Assembly (NCBI RefSeq): GCF_002835935.1
Contig: NZ_PJCF01000005.1
Coordinates: forward strand, 496,001-560,000
Reading direction: 5' to 3'
Source: Paraglaciecola sp. MB-3u-78
GTDB lineage: Bacteria > Pseudomonadota > Gammaproteobacteria > Enterobacterales > Alteromonadaceae
Length of the DNA stretch: 64,000 bases
Shown: in pieces, positions 45,286 to 56,318 of the stretch
How the letters are laid out: every line of letters begins with the position of its first letter
Position numbering within the stretch: the first letter of the stretch is position 1
Position numbers and translations under genes: made by a program
Notes under the pieces: generated by a model
What the model was told of the DNA's origin: nothing
Databases searched by the model: none
Seen by the model: the letters and a program-made list of their open reading frames with translations, nothing else

Positions 45286-47043
45286 ATGAGTGTTTTAGGT
45301 TCAGCAGTGATTTTTTTGACCGCTACTGTCATTGCGGTGCCCATTTTTAAGAAGTTTAAATTAGGTGCTATTTTAGGTTATCTGGTTGCAGGGTTGGTGA
45401 TTGGCCCACAAGTTATGAATTGGGTGAATGATCCTCAGACCATATTACATTTTGCTGAACTGGGTGTGGTGTTGCTGCTGTTTGTGATTGGTTTAGAGTT
45501 ACAGCCCGAAAAACTTTGGCGAATGCGCAATCAAATTGTATTCACTGGCGGTGGGCAATTACTTGTCAGCGCACTCGTTATTGCGCTTATTTTACGTTTT
45601 GCATTGGATTTTTCTATCAGTATTTCACTGATCATTGGTTTGTCTCTCGCCTTGTCATCCACTGCATTTGCTGTGCAATTGATGACAGAGCACCGTATTC
45701 TAAAATCCCCAATTGGTCAGCAGGGTTTTTCTATATTGTTGATGCAGGATCTCGCGGTGATCCCTATTTTGTTGTTAGTCGAAAATCTATCACCCACAAA
45801 CAATCATGCTTCACCGTCCTGGTGGATAGGCGTGTTAGCCATAGTGGCAGTCTTAGCCGTGGGTCGCTACTTAACCAATCCGTTTTTACGCCTAGTGTCT
45901 AAATATGGTAGCGAAGAAGTGATGACTGCAGCTGCGCTACTCATTGTTATGGCAACGGCTGTAGGCATGCAAGAAGCAGGTCTAACTATGGGCATGGGCG
46001 CTTTTGTGGCCGGTATTTTGTTAGCCAACTCTAGTTTTAGACATCAACTAGAAACTGAAATCGAACCCTTCAAAGGTTTGTTATTAGGACTGTTTTTTAT
46101 GGCTATAGGCATGAACCTCGACTTAAGTTTATTAGTCGATAAACCGCTATTTATCTTGTCTGCCAGTGTCATATTAGTGTTGCTTAAAACAACCATTATA
46201 TTTTCAATACTAAAACTGGCTAAACAGCGCAAAACAGATGCCATGCGTATTGGTTTGATGTTGTCTCAGGGAGGCGAATTTGCATTCGTGGTTATGGCAC
46301 AAGCATCAAACAATGGTTTATTGCCTGTTCAAATTAGTAGTGAGGTTACGTTAATAGTAGGTATATCTATGGCGTTAACGGCTCCTTTGGTTATTTTGCA
46401 TAGTGTGTGGTTTACCAGCAAAGATTGTCCCGCAGTGTATGACACTAAAAGCGATCTTAATGAGCCAGAAGTATTGATTGCTGGGTTTGGACGATTTGGT
46501 CAAGTATCTGGCAGGATTTTAGCCGCTAACAATATTCATTTTACTGCACTTGATAAAGACGCTGAGCATATTGAATTCGTCAGGCAGTTTGGTAATAAAG
46601 TATTTTTTGGTGATGCGTGTCGATTGGACTTGTTGGTGGCGGCAGGAATAGAACACGCTAAGGTGATCTTGGTGGCTGTAGATGATGAAGATGATGCACT
46701 TAAGATTGCAGAGTTGGTCAGGGAGCATTTTCCTGAAGTAAAAGTTATTGCTAGAGCTAGAAATCGTTATACAGCGGTCAAACTTTATAATCTTGGCATT
46801 CAAACCAATGTCAGAGAAGTCTTCGCTGGTGGCTTGGAAGCCGCAAACATGCTGTTACAAGCATATGGACTAAGTGAAACCGAAGCCAAGGGCTTAATTG
46901 ATATTTTTGCGGTTCACGATAAAAACTTACTAGAAAGTACTATGATGCAAAATATGGATTTTGATCAATTGATCGCAATCAGTAAACAAGGTCGCCAAGA
47001 GTTACAAACCTTATTTGAAGAAGATAAGCAAAATTTTGACTAA
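45286..47043 (+). CDS. Kef-type (CPA2) potassium/proton antiporter with RCK domain
   Basis: 585 residues from ATG 45286 (TTG at 45283 also possible). The N-terminal two thirds form a cation/proton exchanger (VPIFKKFKLGAILGYLVAGL, ELGVVLLLFVIGLELQPEKL, LALSSTAFAVQLM, LLMQDLAVIPIL). The C-terminal RCK/TrkA-N domain begins with VLIAGFGRFGQVSGRILAAN, the Rossmann glycine motif, and contains FGDACRLDLLVAAGIEHAKV. Architecture is that of KefB/KefC, which export K+ under glutathione-adduct control, but no KefF/KefG partner is adjacent, so the gating ligand is uncertain. Confidence 0.9.
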   Translation: MSVLGSAVIFLTATVIAVPIFKKFKLGAILGYLVAGLVIGPQVMNWVNDPQTILHFAELGVVLLLFVIGLELQPEKLWRMRNQIVFTGGGQLLVSALVIALILRFALDFSISISLIIGLSLALSSTAFAVQLMTEHRILKSPIGQQGFSILLMQDLAVIPILLLVENLSPTNNHASPSWWIGVLAIVAVLAVGRYLTNPFLRLVSKYGSEEVMTAAALLIVMATAVGMQEAGLTMGMGAFVAGILLANSSFRHQLETEIEPFKGLLLGLFFMAIGMNLDLSLLVDKPLFILSASVILVLLKTTIIFSILKLAKQRKTDAMRIGLMLSQGGEFAFVVMAQASNNGLLPVQISSEVTLIVGISMALTAPLVILHSVWFTSKDCPAVYDTKSDLNEPEVLIAGFGRFGQVSGRILAANNIHFTALDKDAEHIEFVRQFGNKVFFGDACRLDLLVAAGIEHAKVILVAVDDEDDALKIAELVREHFPEVKVIARARNRYTAVKLYNLGIQTNVREVFAGGLEAANMLLQAYGLSETEAKGLIDIFAVHDKNLLESTMMQNMDFDQLIAISKQGRQELQTLFEEDKQNFD

Positions 47044-47230
47044 TGTTTGGCAACGTAAAATTCGCGAAATTAGTGCTAAAGACAGCTTTGTGAATATTTA
47101 CCATGAAAAGTTTGGTGACGATGTTTATGCCAAAATAAAAGAGATGCGCAGATGGTTAAATACCCAACCCCACAAAGCCGATTTACGGGCTTATTTGATG
47201 GCTGAAGATCCTTATTCTGCCAAGCGTTAA
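47015..47230 (+). CDS. Small basic protein overlapping the kef gene end
   Basis: The frame has only non-ATG starts (TTG at 47015, overlapping the kef gene by 29 bases, or TTG at 47036). From the latter it encodes about 64 residues: WQRKIREISAKDSFVNIYHE, KFGDDVYAKIKEMRRWLNTQ, ending DPYSAKR. The amphipathic, charged sequence looks like a real protein rather than chance, and its position suggests co-transcription with the antiporter. I do not recognise the family. A downstream extension of the kef protein displaced by a frameshift is an alternative. Confidence 0.45.
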   Translation: MKKISKILTNVWQRKIREISAKDSFVNIYHEKFGDDVYAKIKEMRRWLNTQPHKADLRAYLMAEDPYSAKR

Positions 47231-47343
47231 ATGTTGCCTAGCCTATTAATTTAACATGGTTCTCTTTGTAAGCACGCCACACAATAACGTTGATAAGCCA
47301 TAAGCTTATGCAGCGAAATATTCTTTAGCGGGAGCGAGTAAAC

Positions 47344-47402
47344 ATGCCCTGTCTCATTGTGAATACTAAATAACCTGAGTTCAGGTTAAATTAACAGGGC
47401 AT
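47344..47402. terminator. Nested stem-loop between convergent genes
   Basis: ATGCCCTGT (47344-47352) pairs with ACAGGGCAT (47394-47402). The enclosed loop contains a second perfect hairpin, AACCTGA-GT-TCAGGTT (47372-47387). On the plus strand TTTTC follows. It lies between the converging ends at 47230 and 47432 and probably ends one or both transcripts. Confidence 0.5.
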
Positions 47403-47431
47403 TTTCTATTGTTGGCTGATCCTAAAAGGTC

Positions 47432-48838
47432 TTACTTGAAAGACCCTGGCCATTCTGCAGCGATAAAGGTGAAGACAGTCCATACCGCTAAATTTTGGCG
47501 CATATGTTCAGGGTTCACCTTATCAAAGGTATCGTCAGGCGTATGGTGCAGATCAAAATAATCTGTTCCATCTTGCATCAGATTCAGGGCAGGGACACCC
47601 AGTGCTGCTAAAGGGATCATATCTGGGCCACCGCTAGTATCACCACTACGACGACTCACGCCCAGCTTACCCATTAGTCCGGCCATGGTATCAACCACAT
47701 GTATAGCATTAGGTGAGACGTTGTTAGATGATTGAAGTCCATAAATAGGACCCGCGCCAAAATCAGATTCGGATCCAATCACATGATTTGCGATGGTACC
47801 GTCCTCTTGTCTCGCCTTGGCATAAGCACGTGCTCCGATTAATCCCAATTCTTCCGCGCCCCAAAGGATGACACGGATAGTGCGTCGTGGACGTAATTTT
47901 GCATTATTTTTGATAAAAGCGCCTGTGGCCATGGCGATGGCAACGCCAGCCCCATCATCAACCGCTCCTGTTCCCAAGTCCCAGCTGTCCAAATGGCCAC
48001 CAATGACAACCACTTCATTAGGCAGTTCGCGGCCTGTTATTTCACCTATGACATTTTTGGTGACAATAGGCCCCAAGTCTTTGGTTTGGATATTTAGACG
48101 AATTTTCGGGCTGTGACCGTAGTCCATTAAACGCACCAACTGGTCCGCATCTGGATTCGAAAGGGCAACAGCAGGCACCGCTGTATAACCCATGGCTACA
48201 TTAGTTGCACCTGTATGTGGGTTGCGGTGGTCATCTGTACCAATAGAGCGGATGAGTAACGCTTCTGCCCCTTTTTGAGCTGCAAGCTCGTGGCCTTTAC
48301 TCCGGGCGATGTTAGCAGGGCCGTAACCACCACCATCTTTTAACTGTTGCATACGATTACTGATAAAGGCGATTTTTCCCTTTAAGCTGCCATCCAGCGC
48401 TTTTTCAAGGTCTGCATAAGTTTTGAAATGCACAATATCGGCTTCTAAGCCCCCTTCAGGTGTCGATTTTGAACGACCTAGAGCTGTTATTATCAATTTT
48501 TGGTAAGAGGGTAACAAAATTTCAGCCGTTTCGACGCCGCGTAGCCAGCCATTCATGTTCACGTCTTCGGTGTACACCTTATCAAACCCTAGGGCCTTTA
48601 ATTTATTAATGGCCCATTCAATACCCGCCTTTTCCCCAGGAGTACCAGGATGTCGAGCACCGACTTCGGTGGTGAGTGATTTTAATATTTCATAAGCGCT
48701 ATCATCATCAATGGCCTTATCCCGCAGATGGGTGGCGATATCTTTGGTCTCTTTTGAAACAGGAATAATGTTGTCATTAGCCAACACTGGTGCAGTGAGT
48801 ATGAGGGCAGCAACAGCTGCCAATTTGATCAGTTTAAT
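47432..48838 (-). CDS. Exported M28-family aminopeptidase, apparently starting at ATT
   Basis: The only start that gives a normal signal peptide is ATT at 48836-48838, reading KLIKLAAVAALILTAPVLA after the first residue, with AGGGAA six bases upstream. TTG at 48823 would leave a signal lacking its lysines. The mature protein has a PA-like insert (about 120-230) and an M28 zinc-peptidase core: GGHLDSWDLGTGAVDDGAG, ILWGAEELGLIGA, SESDFGAGP and FDLHHTPDDTFDK provide the two-zinc ligands and catalytic glutamates. Such enzymes release N-terminal amino acids from peptides in the periplasm. Length (about 468) is normal. The ATT may be a mutated ATG. Confidence 0.85.
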   Translation of the reverse strand: MKLIKLAAVAALILTAPVLANDNIIPVSKETKDIATHLRDKAIDDDSAYEILKSLTTEVGARHPGTPGEKAGIEWAINKLKALGFDKVYTEDVNMNGWLRGVETAEILLPSYQKLIITALGRSKSTPEGGLEADIVHFKTYADLEKALDGSLKGKIAFISNRMQQLKDGGGYGPANIARSKGHELAAQKGAEALLIRSIGTDDHRNPHTGATNVAMGYTAVPAVALSNPDADQLVRLMDYGHSPKIRLNIQTKDLGPIVTKNVIGEITGRELPNEVVVIGGHLDSWDLGTGAVDDGAGVAIAMATGAFIKNNAKLRPRRTIRVILWGAEELGLIGARAYAKARQEDGTIANHVIGSESDFGAGPIYGLQSSNNVSPNAIHVVDTMAGLMGKLGVSRRSGDTSGGPDMIPLAALGVPALNLMQDGTDYFDLHHTPDDTFDKVNPEHMRQNLAVWTVFTFIAAEWPGSFK

Positions 48839-49065
48839 AGGAAATTCCCTGTGAGTGTTTTGTATTTTGAAGATACGTTATTCTTTTTCTAATATTTGTC
48901 CAGTGCTTCCTTCAAGTTGACTATTTTACGCTCAACCTTTTTATCCTTAGGACTAATCGTCAGCTCGTATCCTTGGTATCAGTCATTAGGCCGAAATTAA
49001 TATGCATCTTTATGAGAACCTGAAATTTAATCATGTAGGGGCAACATGCCCTGTGCGGGTAAAGG

Positions 49066-50595
49066 CTATGGCAGCCTTTTCTGCATTTGTGTCATGATTT
49101 TTTCCAGCATCGGAACCTGTTCATAATCGCAATGTCCAGCCCCTCTTACCCAAGTGAATTTAGCATCGGAAAGTGGCTCTTTCTGTACATTTAACATTTC
49201 CTGATATAAGTGCATGGCGTTATTAAGATAAAAATTATCCATATCACCCATCCATATATTCAGCTTACCTTGTAACTTGGGCCCAAGAGTTTTCCAATTT
49301 TTTTCGGTGTATAATCGTAAGTCATACTGAGTCCATTGTGCGGCAATGGACTGATCAATTTTGCCTGTTAGAGGATCCCAAATAGTTGACGGAGAGCCGT
49401 CTTGCAGTTTTGGTCCAAACACCGCATTCCAACCTCCCCACTGACCGCCACTGTATGCAAACGATGCATTTCTGCCCATTTGGTTTTCCATCATTATTTC
49501 ACGCTTTATACTAAAAATGGTTTCGCCGTCTTTTGCTCTATAAGACGGTCTTAGCATGCCATTTTCATTCACAAAGGCATTCTCGTCTTGATAAATATCG
49601 ACCAACTGAAAATATTTAAAATCCACACCATCTGCACTGAATGACCATGCGCCATTAAATAAATCGGGATAGTAAGTTTGTAACGCTAAGCTGACCCAGC
49701 CGCCCGTTGAACACCCAGTGACAAACCGCGAATTAGCATGGTCTACTAAGTTAAATTGATTGGTTAAGTAAGGCAAAAACTCTTGCCAAGTGGCTTGTCC
49801 ATAGGGGCCATTGTTTGCTGAATCAATTTGATATGAATCTCCTAATGGGGCTTCACCATCCAAAAATACTATGACCATTTGGGGGGTGTCGGGGGCTAAC
49901 CAAAACTGTTTAAATGCTGCGTTCTCATACATATTTTGAGCTCTGTCATATCGTGCGTGATAGCCGCCAATATTAAAAATCACTGGGAAGTTTTTAAGAG
50001 GATTGTCATAATAACTGTTGGGTAAAATGACCCCTGCCCGAAGATACATATCAGCACTCCAAAACGCAGACAGCATGTCACTCGGCATTTTGACAAACTT
50101 TAAAAATTTATCGCCGACGGGTAACGTTTCCTCTGGTAGACGTTGATTTAAATCAAGGGATAACGACATATCGCTGGCACTATCATTGAGATACTCAACA
50201 ACATCTGAATAGAGATTCAGCGGCGAATTAATGCGTGAATCCAGAAAGTCACTGTCGTAAATAGCTTGTACATACCACTTACCCGCAGGCAGGTCAGCCA
50301 ATGAATCGAAAGGAAAACCTTTAGTCGATGTATCAAAGGTAATGATTTGTCCTTTTGACAACCCCAATAGGTCTTGTGAAAATAGTGGTTCAATATTTTT
50401 TGTTGGCCAAGCACTGTATAACCTTGGCTCTTGCTCCATTGAGCTTGAAAAAACAAGGTGCAGACGACCCTCTTTCTGTTCTGTTTGTAAGTTTGTAATC
50501 TTTACCACGACCGATTTTGCAGCGGCAGTTTTAACGCATATCTGCGACATAGTGAAAAGAATAACTACGATGACAAAGGTAAAATGGGCGTGCAT
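49066..50595 (-). CDS. Exported esterase-like alpha/beta hydrolase
   Basis: 509 residues with a signal peptide (HFTFVIVVILFTMSQICVKTAAA). The N-terminal 190 residues form a beta-rich domain (LQTEQKEGRLHLVFSSSMEQ). The C-terminal half is an enterochelin-esterase-like alpha/beta hydrolase: SRFVTGCSTGGWVSLALQ carries the nucleophile elbow (GCSTG), MGDMDNFYLNNA a likely acid and GAGHCDYEQ the histidine. The substrate is unknown; the family acts on esters of diverse secreted or siderophore-type compounds. It stands alone, 228 bases from the M28 gene, which is read in the same direction. Confidence 0.75.
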   Translation of the reverse strand: MHAHFTFVIVVILFTMSQICVKTAAAKSVVVKITNLQTEQKEGRLHLVFSSSMEQEPRLYSAWPTKNIEPLFSQDLLGLSKGQIITFDTSTKGFPFDSLADLPAGKWYVQAIYDSDFLDSRINSPLNLYSDVVEYLNDSASDMSLSLDLNQRLPEETLPVGDKFLKFVKMPSDMLSAFWSADMYLRAGVILPNSYYDNPLKNFPVIFNIGGYHARYDRAQNMYENAAFKQFWLAPDTPQMVIVFLDGEAPLGDSYQIDSANNGPYGQATWQEFLPYLTNQFNLVDHANSRFVTGCSTGGWVSLALQTYYPDLFNGAWSFSADGVDFKYFQLVDIYQDENAFVNENGMLRPSYRAKDGETIFSIKREIMMENQMGRNASFAYSGGQWGGWNAVFGPKLQDGSPSTIWDPLTGKIDQSIAAQWTQYDLRLYTEKNWKTLGPKLQGKLNIWMGDMDNFYLNNAMHLYQEMLNVQKEPLSDAKFTWVRGAGHCDYEQVPMLEKIMTQMQKRLP

Positions 50596-50857
50596 TTTTT
50601 GACCTGTTTATTTTCTAGATGGGACTGGATTTAGATTACCTAAATTATTCGACTTTGGCATCCTCAGATTTGAATTGGCCAGAGGTGCACTGATACGTTA
50701 GCTAAAAAAGTCAGTGGTTTGAAGACTTATTTGGGGCTTTTATTTTTTTTAACTATCTAAAATTCCGTGAGCCAAAGTTAATCTGTGGTATTTTTATGGC
50801 CGGATTTTTAAGGGTAGGGGTTTCTAAATAGTGCAGTTGTGGCTTCAAGATGATTTA

Positions 50858-51099
50858 TTGTCCAGAAAAGCACTTGTCCAAAGGGCATTGATTTTTTCTG
50901 CCGTTACTTTGTTCGTCATTACTTTCATTACAAATCAGAGACTAATCAAAAGATTTTAGCGCTGCAAAAAGACAGTGATACTGATGCAGTGATAACTCTG
51001 CAACAGAGGGTAGAAGTGTTGGTTGAAAGAGTTATAGTGCTTGAAAGAATTGTGACCGATAACAATTTCGACTTACGCCATGAAATTAATCAATTGTGA
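50858..51099 (+). pseudogene. PspB-like small membrane protein gene, frameshifted
   Basis: In the 585-base gap between the esterase and leuD genes one plus-strand frame encodes a hydrophobic helix (RALIFSAVTLFVITFITN), and the next frame continues with ILALQKDSDTDAVITLQQRV and VLERIVTDNNFDLRHEINQL to TGA at 51097-51099. Together they resemble small one-helix envelope proteins with a PspB-like coiled-coil tail (LExIVTD...L). A shift of one frame near 50935 separates them and no ATG start is visible. The call is tentative; the rest of the gap holds no gene. Confidence 0.4.
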
Positions 51100-51134
51100 T
51101 GTTGTTGGTATCTGACATTTATTGATAAGCAGTG

Positions 51135-51164
51135 GATAAAAAAACGGCTCAAAGTGAGCCGTTT
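51135..51164 (-). terminator. Terminator of the leuABCD operon
   Basis: On the minus strand AAACGGCTCA pairs with TGAGCCGTTT around a three-base loop and runs into TTTT. It lies 17 bases after the leuD stop codon. Confidence 0.85.
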
Positions 51165-51180
51165 ATATGAATAGCTGAGT

Positions 51181-51792
51181 CTAAGCTCTTTGCCATTCAG
51201 GCAAATTATTTTCAAATGCTGTGATTTTATCGTCAAGCTCTAAGGTTTGACCAATAGTATCTAAACCTTTGATTAAGTTAGTTTTATGTTGCTCGGCAAT
51301 CTCAAAAGTAACACTTAGGTCACCCACGCTGACTTTTTGATCTTGCAAGTTAACCGTTATTTGCGCAGCAGGATCGTTTTCAACTATTGCAAACAGTTGA
51401 TCCATTGTTTCGCTGGCAAGCTGCACGGGTAACAATTGATTGTTGATACAGTTGTCGTAAAAAATGTCAGCAAAGCTGGTACCTATGACGACTTTAAAGC
51501 CATAGTCGTCTAGTGACCAAGGTGCATGTTCCCGGCTTGAGCCACAGCCAAAGTTTTCGCGGGTTAACAACACGCTGGCACCTTGGTGCTGTGCTTTGTT
51601 AAATACAAAATCAGGGTTAGGCACTTGTTCGTGCTGATCGAGGTAACGCCAATCGTGGAATAAGTGTTTACCGTAACCGCTGCGTGTGACGGCGGTTAAA
51701 AATTGCTTAGGGATAATTTGGTCGGTATCTACATTGGCCTGATTAAGGGGCATTGCGGTACCGGTGTGGATATTAATACCTGTATTAGTCAT
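51181..51792 (-). CDS. leuD: 3-isopropylmalate dehydratase small subunit
   Basis: 203 residues. NQANVDTDQIIPKQFLTAV at the start and NFGCGSSREHAPWSLDDYGF with its conserved GCGSSREHA stretch, plus FADIFYDNCINNQLLPV, identify LeuD. With LeuC it isomerises 2-isopropylmalate to 3-isopropylmalate in leucine synthesis. It is the last gene of the operon, 29 bases after leuC, and is followed by a terminator. Confidence 0.97.
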   Translation of the reverse strand: MTNTGINIHTGTAMPLNQANVDTDQIIPKQFLTAVTRSGYGKHLFHDWRYLDQHEQVPNPDFVFNKAQHQGASVLLTRENFGCGSSREHAPWSLDDYGFKVVIGTSFADIFYDNCINNQLLPVQLASETMDQLFAIVENDPAAQITVNLQDQKVSVGDLSVTFEIAEQHKTNLIKGLDTIGQTLELDDKITAFENNLPEWQRA

Positions 51793-51821
51793 GAATCATT
51801 CCTTCTTTATCGCCAAACGGC

Positions 51822-53252
51822 CTATTGATAGTCGCGCACATCGGCGAAGTGACCAGCCAATGCAGCCGCTGCTGCCATTGCAGGGCTAACTAAATGTGTA
51901 CGTGCACCACGGCCTTGACGACCTTCAAAGTTACGGTTGCTGGTGGAGGCACAACGGTCACCTTGTTTTAGGAAATCGTCGTTCATGCCTAAACACATTG
52001 AACAACCGGGTAAACGCCATTCAAAACCCGCTTCGATGAATATTTTATCTAGCTGTTCTGCTTCTGCTTGTTGTTTGACCGATACTGAACCCGGCACAAC
52101 GATAGCGGTAACGCCTGGTGCTACCTTACCTTGTTTGGCAATCGCGGCTGCGGCGCGCATATCTTCAATACGTCCATTGGTACATGAACCAATAAACACA
52201 TTATTAACCGTTATGTCAGATAATTTTTGACCCGCTATTAGGTCCATATATTTAAGGGCTTTGTTGGCTGAGTCTTTATCAATGGGATCTGAAAAATCGC
52301 TCGGCTTAGGTACCGGTTGATTCACACCTATTACTTGCCCTGGGTTGGTGCCCCAAGTCACTTGCGGTGTGATATCAGTGGCGTTTAATTCAATAATCTT
52401 ATCAAAAACAGCATCTTTATCAGACATTAAGCTAGTCCAGTAAGCCATTGCTTGAGTCCAATCGTCGCCTTTAGGTGCGTATTCACGCCCTTTAAGGTAG
52501 TCGAACGTGGTCTTGTCTGGTGCAATTAAACCGGCTTTAGCGCCAGCTTCGATACTCATATTACAGACTGTCATGCGCTCTTCCATGGATAGCGCTGAAA
52601 TAGCTTCACCAGTATATTCAATGACGTAGCCGGTTGCGCCAGCGTGACCGATTTTACCTATGATAGCCAAGATAATATCTTTGGCTGTAATGCCAATAGG
52701 TAAGCTGCCGTTGACCTGTACTTTCATGCTTTTGGCTTTGCTTTGTTTTAGGGTTTGCGTTGCAAAAACATGTTCAACTTGTGATGTGCCTATTCCGAAC
52801 GCTAATGCGCCAAATGCACCGTGAGTAGCGGTGTGAGAATCACCACATACTACTGTCATTCCCGGTTGAATAAGCCCAAGTTCTGGCCCCATTACATGTA
52901 CAATACCTTGTTTTTGATGGCCCACTGGAAACAAAACTATACCGTGTTTTTCGCAGTTATCAGCTAAGGTCTGTAGTTGTAATTTGTTTGTTGGACCACA
53001 GGCATCAAGGGCTAAAGAGCGGGTTGATATGCTGTGATCCATAGTCGCGAAGGTGCGCTCTGGGCAACGCACTTTGCGACTTTTTTCATCTAGACCTGCA
53101 AATGCTTGAGGCGTGGTCACCTCATGGATCAAATGTCTGTCTATATAAATTAATCCCTCTTCACCGGTTTCAGAGGTTTTTTTCGCATCTTTTACATATT
53201 CCACATCAACAAGATGCGCTTGCCATATTTTGTCATATAAGGTGGTAGCCAT
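51822..53252 (-). CDS. leuC: 3-isopropylmalate dehydratase large subunit
   Basis: 476 residues, normal length. The iron-sulfur cluster cysteines appear in [14 protein letters not shown] and in [31 protein letters not shown] and [14 protein letters not shown] are further aconitase-family marks. LeuC carries the [4Fe-4S] cluster and, with LeuD, interconverts isopropylmalate isomers. It lies 18 bases after leuB and 29 before leuD, in one operon. Confidence 0.97.
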   Translation of the reverse strand: MATTLYDKIWQAHLVDVEYVKDAKKTSETGEEGLIYIDRHLIHEVTTPQAFAGLDEKSRKVRCPERTFATMDHSISTRSLALDACGPTNKLQLQTLADNCEKHGIVLFPVGHQKQGIVHVMGPELGLIQPGMTVVCGDSHTATHGAFGALAFGIGTSQVEHVFATQTLKQSKAKSMKVQVNGSLPIGITAKDIILAIIGKIGHAGATGYVIEYTGEAISALSMEERMTVCNMSIEAGAKAGLIAPDKTTFDYLKGREYAPKGDDWTQAMAYWTSLMSDKDAVFDKIIELNATDITPQVTWGTNPGQVIGVNQPVPKPSDFSDPIDKDSANKALKYMDLIAGQKLSDITVNNVFIGSCTNGRIEDMRAAAAIAKQGKVAPGVTAIVVPGSVSVKQQAEAEQLDKIFIEAGFEWRLPGCSMCLGMNDDFLKQGDRCASTSNRNFEGRQGRGARTHLVSPAMAAAAALAGHFADVRDYQ

Positions 53253-53270
53253 GACTATTTCCTAAATTTG

Positions 53271-54362
<1,092 letters not shown>

Positions 54363-55931
54363 TTATACCCCTGCAATCTTTACTTGTTCTTTTTGCTGGT
54401 CAATCTGATCAGCTAAATGTGTGTTGTTTAATACGTAAATCAACGCTTTGACTCCTGATTCGACTATATCGGTTGCCAAACCAATACCGTTGAAGCGACG
54501 TCCATTGTATTCAGCGACTACGGATACTTGTGCTAAGGCATTGGCACCTTTGCCTTTAGAATCAAGTTTAAAATCCACTATCTCAACCTGATTATGACCA
54601 ACAACCTTGGTGATAGCGTTGTAAGCCGCATCGACTGGCCCATTACCGGTTGCAGACTCGGTGATTTCTTTATCACCCACTAACATCCTTACGGTGGCGC
54701 TAGGTATGATTTGTTTACCTGAATTGGCTTGCAAATACAGTAATTTATAATGTTCGTCTTCTTGTTTGGTTTGATTAAAAAACAACAGTGCCTCTAAGTC
54801 ATAATCAAACACTTGGCCCTTTTTATCGGCTAATTTCACAAAAGAATCGTAGATTGTTTCTAAGTCAAAATCAGTGTCTTTGTAACCCAATTCGAATAAG
54901 CGATGTTTGATCACATGGCGGCCAGAGCGCGACGTGAGATTCAAATTGTTTTTGTTAATACCCACACTTTCTGGGGTCATAATTTCGTAAGTGTTTTGAC
55001 CTTTTAATACGCCATCTTGATGTATGCCTGAGGAGTGGCTAAAGGCATTGGCACCCACTATCGCCTTGTTAGCCTGTACTGGCATATTGCACAAATTACT
55101 GACCAGCTTAGAAGTACGAGAAATTTCTTCACTTTTGATATTGGTGGTAAACCCAAGTTTTGCCTGACGGGTTTGCAAAATCATCGCAATTTCTTCTAAT
55201 GAGCAGTTACCCGCACGTTCACCTAGACCATTGATGGTGGCTTCAACTTGCCTTGCACCTTGCTCTACTGCCGCTAAAGAATTAGCTACAGCCAAACCTA
55301 AATCATTGTGGCAATGCACCGAAATCACCGCTTTATCAATGTTGGGTACACGATTAAACAGATTCTGAATAATGCCACCAAACTCTGTGGGTGTGGTGTA
55401 GCCGACTGTATCGGGAATATTCACTGTGGTTGCGCCAGCGTTAATCGCGGCTTCTACCATACGGCATAGATAATCTATATGTGTACGGCCAGCATCTTCG
55501 CAGGAAAATTCAACATCATCAGTATAACGACGTGCATGTTTAACTGCGTTTACGGCCATCTCGACCACTTCATCTTGAGACTTACGTAATTTAGTGTTCA
55601 CATGAATATCAGATGTGGCGATAAAAGTATGGATGCGGAAATGTTCTGCTACTTTTAACGACTCCCCACAAGCATCAATATCTTTAGATAGAGCTCGGGA
55701 TAGGCCACATACAGTGGCATTTTTTATTTCTCGGGCGATGGTTTGTACTGATTTAAAATCACCAGGAGAAGAAACCGGGAAGCCCGCTTCGATAATGTCT
55801 ACACCAAGACGCTCCAGAGCCAGAGCAATTTTCAGTTTTTCCTTAACGCTTAAACTGGCAGGTAACGCTTGTTCGCCATCCCGTAAGGTGGTGTCGAAAA
55901 TTTTGACCTGGTTTGTATTGGGGCCTGACAT
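54363..55931 (-). CDS. leuA: 2-isopropylmalate synthase
   Basis: 522 residues. The catalytic TIM barrel starts [20 protein letters not shown] and holds [20 protein letters not shown] and the HxH metal site; [19 protein letters not shown] follows. The C-terminal regulatory domain (about 390-510) binds leucine in the family. It condenses 2-oxoisovalerate with acetyl-CoA, the committed step of leucine synthesis. AGGAGAAAGG precedes the ATG by one to eleven bases. It is the first structural gene behind the leuL attenuator. Confidence 0.97.
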   Translation of the reverse strand: MSGPNTNQVKIFDTTLRDGEQALPASLSVKEKLKIALALERLGVDIIEAGFPVSSPGDFKSVQTIAREIKNATVCGLSRALSKDIDACGESLKVAEHFRIHTFIATSDIHVNTKLRKSQDEVVEMAVNAVKHARRYTDDVEFSCEDAGRTHIDYLCRMVEAAINAGATTVNIPDTVGYTTPTEFGGIIQNLFNRVPNIDKAVISVHCHNDLGLAVANSLAAVEQGARQVEATINGLGERAGNCSLEEIAMILQTRQAKLGFTTNIKSEEISRTSKLVSNLCNMPVQANKAIVGANAFSHSSGIHQDGVLKGQNTYEIMTPESVGINKNNLNLTSRSGRHVIKHRLFELGYKDTDFDLETIYDSFVKLADKKGQVFDYDLEALLFFNQTKQEDEHYKLLYLQANSGKQIIPSATVRMLVGDKEITESATGNGPVDAAYNAITKVVGHNQVEIVDFKLDSKGKGANALAQVSVVAEYNGRRFNGIGLATDIVESGVKALIYVLNNTHLADQIDQQKEQVKIAGV

Positions 55932-55995
55932 ACCTTTCTCCTAATTGTTCTGTTTGTTGGATTACACAATATAATCGCGGTTTAAAATACACATA

Positions 55996-56026
55996 CAAAA
56001 AACCCGTGCTATGCACGGGTTTTTTG
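55996..56026 (-). promoter_or_regulatory. leu operon transcription attenuator
   Basis: On the minus strand ACAAAAAACCCGTGC pairs with GCACGGGTTTTTTGT around ATA, a strong terminator with a six-T tract between leuL and leuA. The end of the leader gene contains a second GCACGGG (plus-strand complement at 56057-56063), which can pair with the 5' arm instead and so form an antiterminator. This is the usual amino-acid attenuation layout. Confidence 0.85.
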
Positions 56027-56052
56027 TAAACTAGTTAACGCTCGCTTACAAC

Positions 56053-56109
56053 CTACCCGTGCAGTCTTGCTGCCAGCAGTAGTAGAGTAGAAAAAATAGC
56101 GTTATTCAT
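56053..56109 (-). CDS. leuL: leu leader peptide
   Basis: An 18-residue frame from ATG 56107-56109 to TAG at 56053-56055, MNNAIFSTLLLLAARLHG, with four consecutive leucine codons (CTA CTA CTG CTG). It lies directly before the attenuator hairpin, 122 bases ahead of leuA. Ribosome stalling at these codons when charged tRNA-Leu is scarce should favour the antiterminator. Only weak AAAGAA serves as ribosome site. The run of leucine codons and the paired hairpins make the assignment nearly certain. Confidence 0.9.
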   Translation of the reverse strand: MNNAIFSTLLLLAARLHG

Positions 56110-56318
56110 TATTTGAATTCTTTAATTTGTGTGTAACAAAATTGAAGTGTATTTGTATCGCGGGAGGGGCTTTAGGTCAACTGTAAATGGCTTAAAACAT
56201 ATAACTTAAAAGTATAAATTGAAATATTATACCAATCCATCTTGAAAACTTCCCAAACAGTGAGCATTTTAGATATCTATCCCCATTCAAATTTGACTTG
56301 GTACACTGGGAAGGTGAG

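Noticed and set aside
56223-56318. Sequence with ATACCAATCCATCTTGAAAA as a regulatory RNA
   Set aside because: Looks like a common intergenic repeat of the group; no hairpin-terminator or conserved gene link was visible here.
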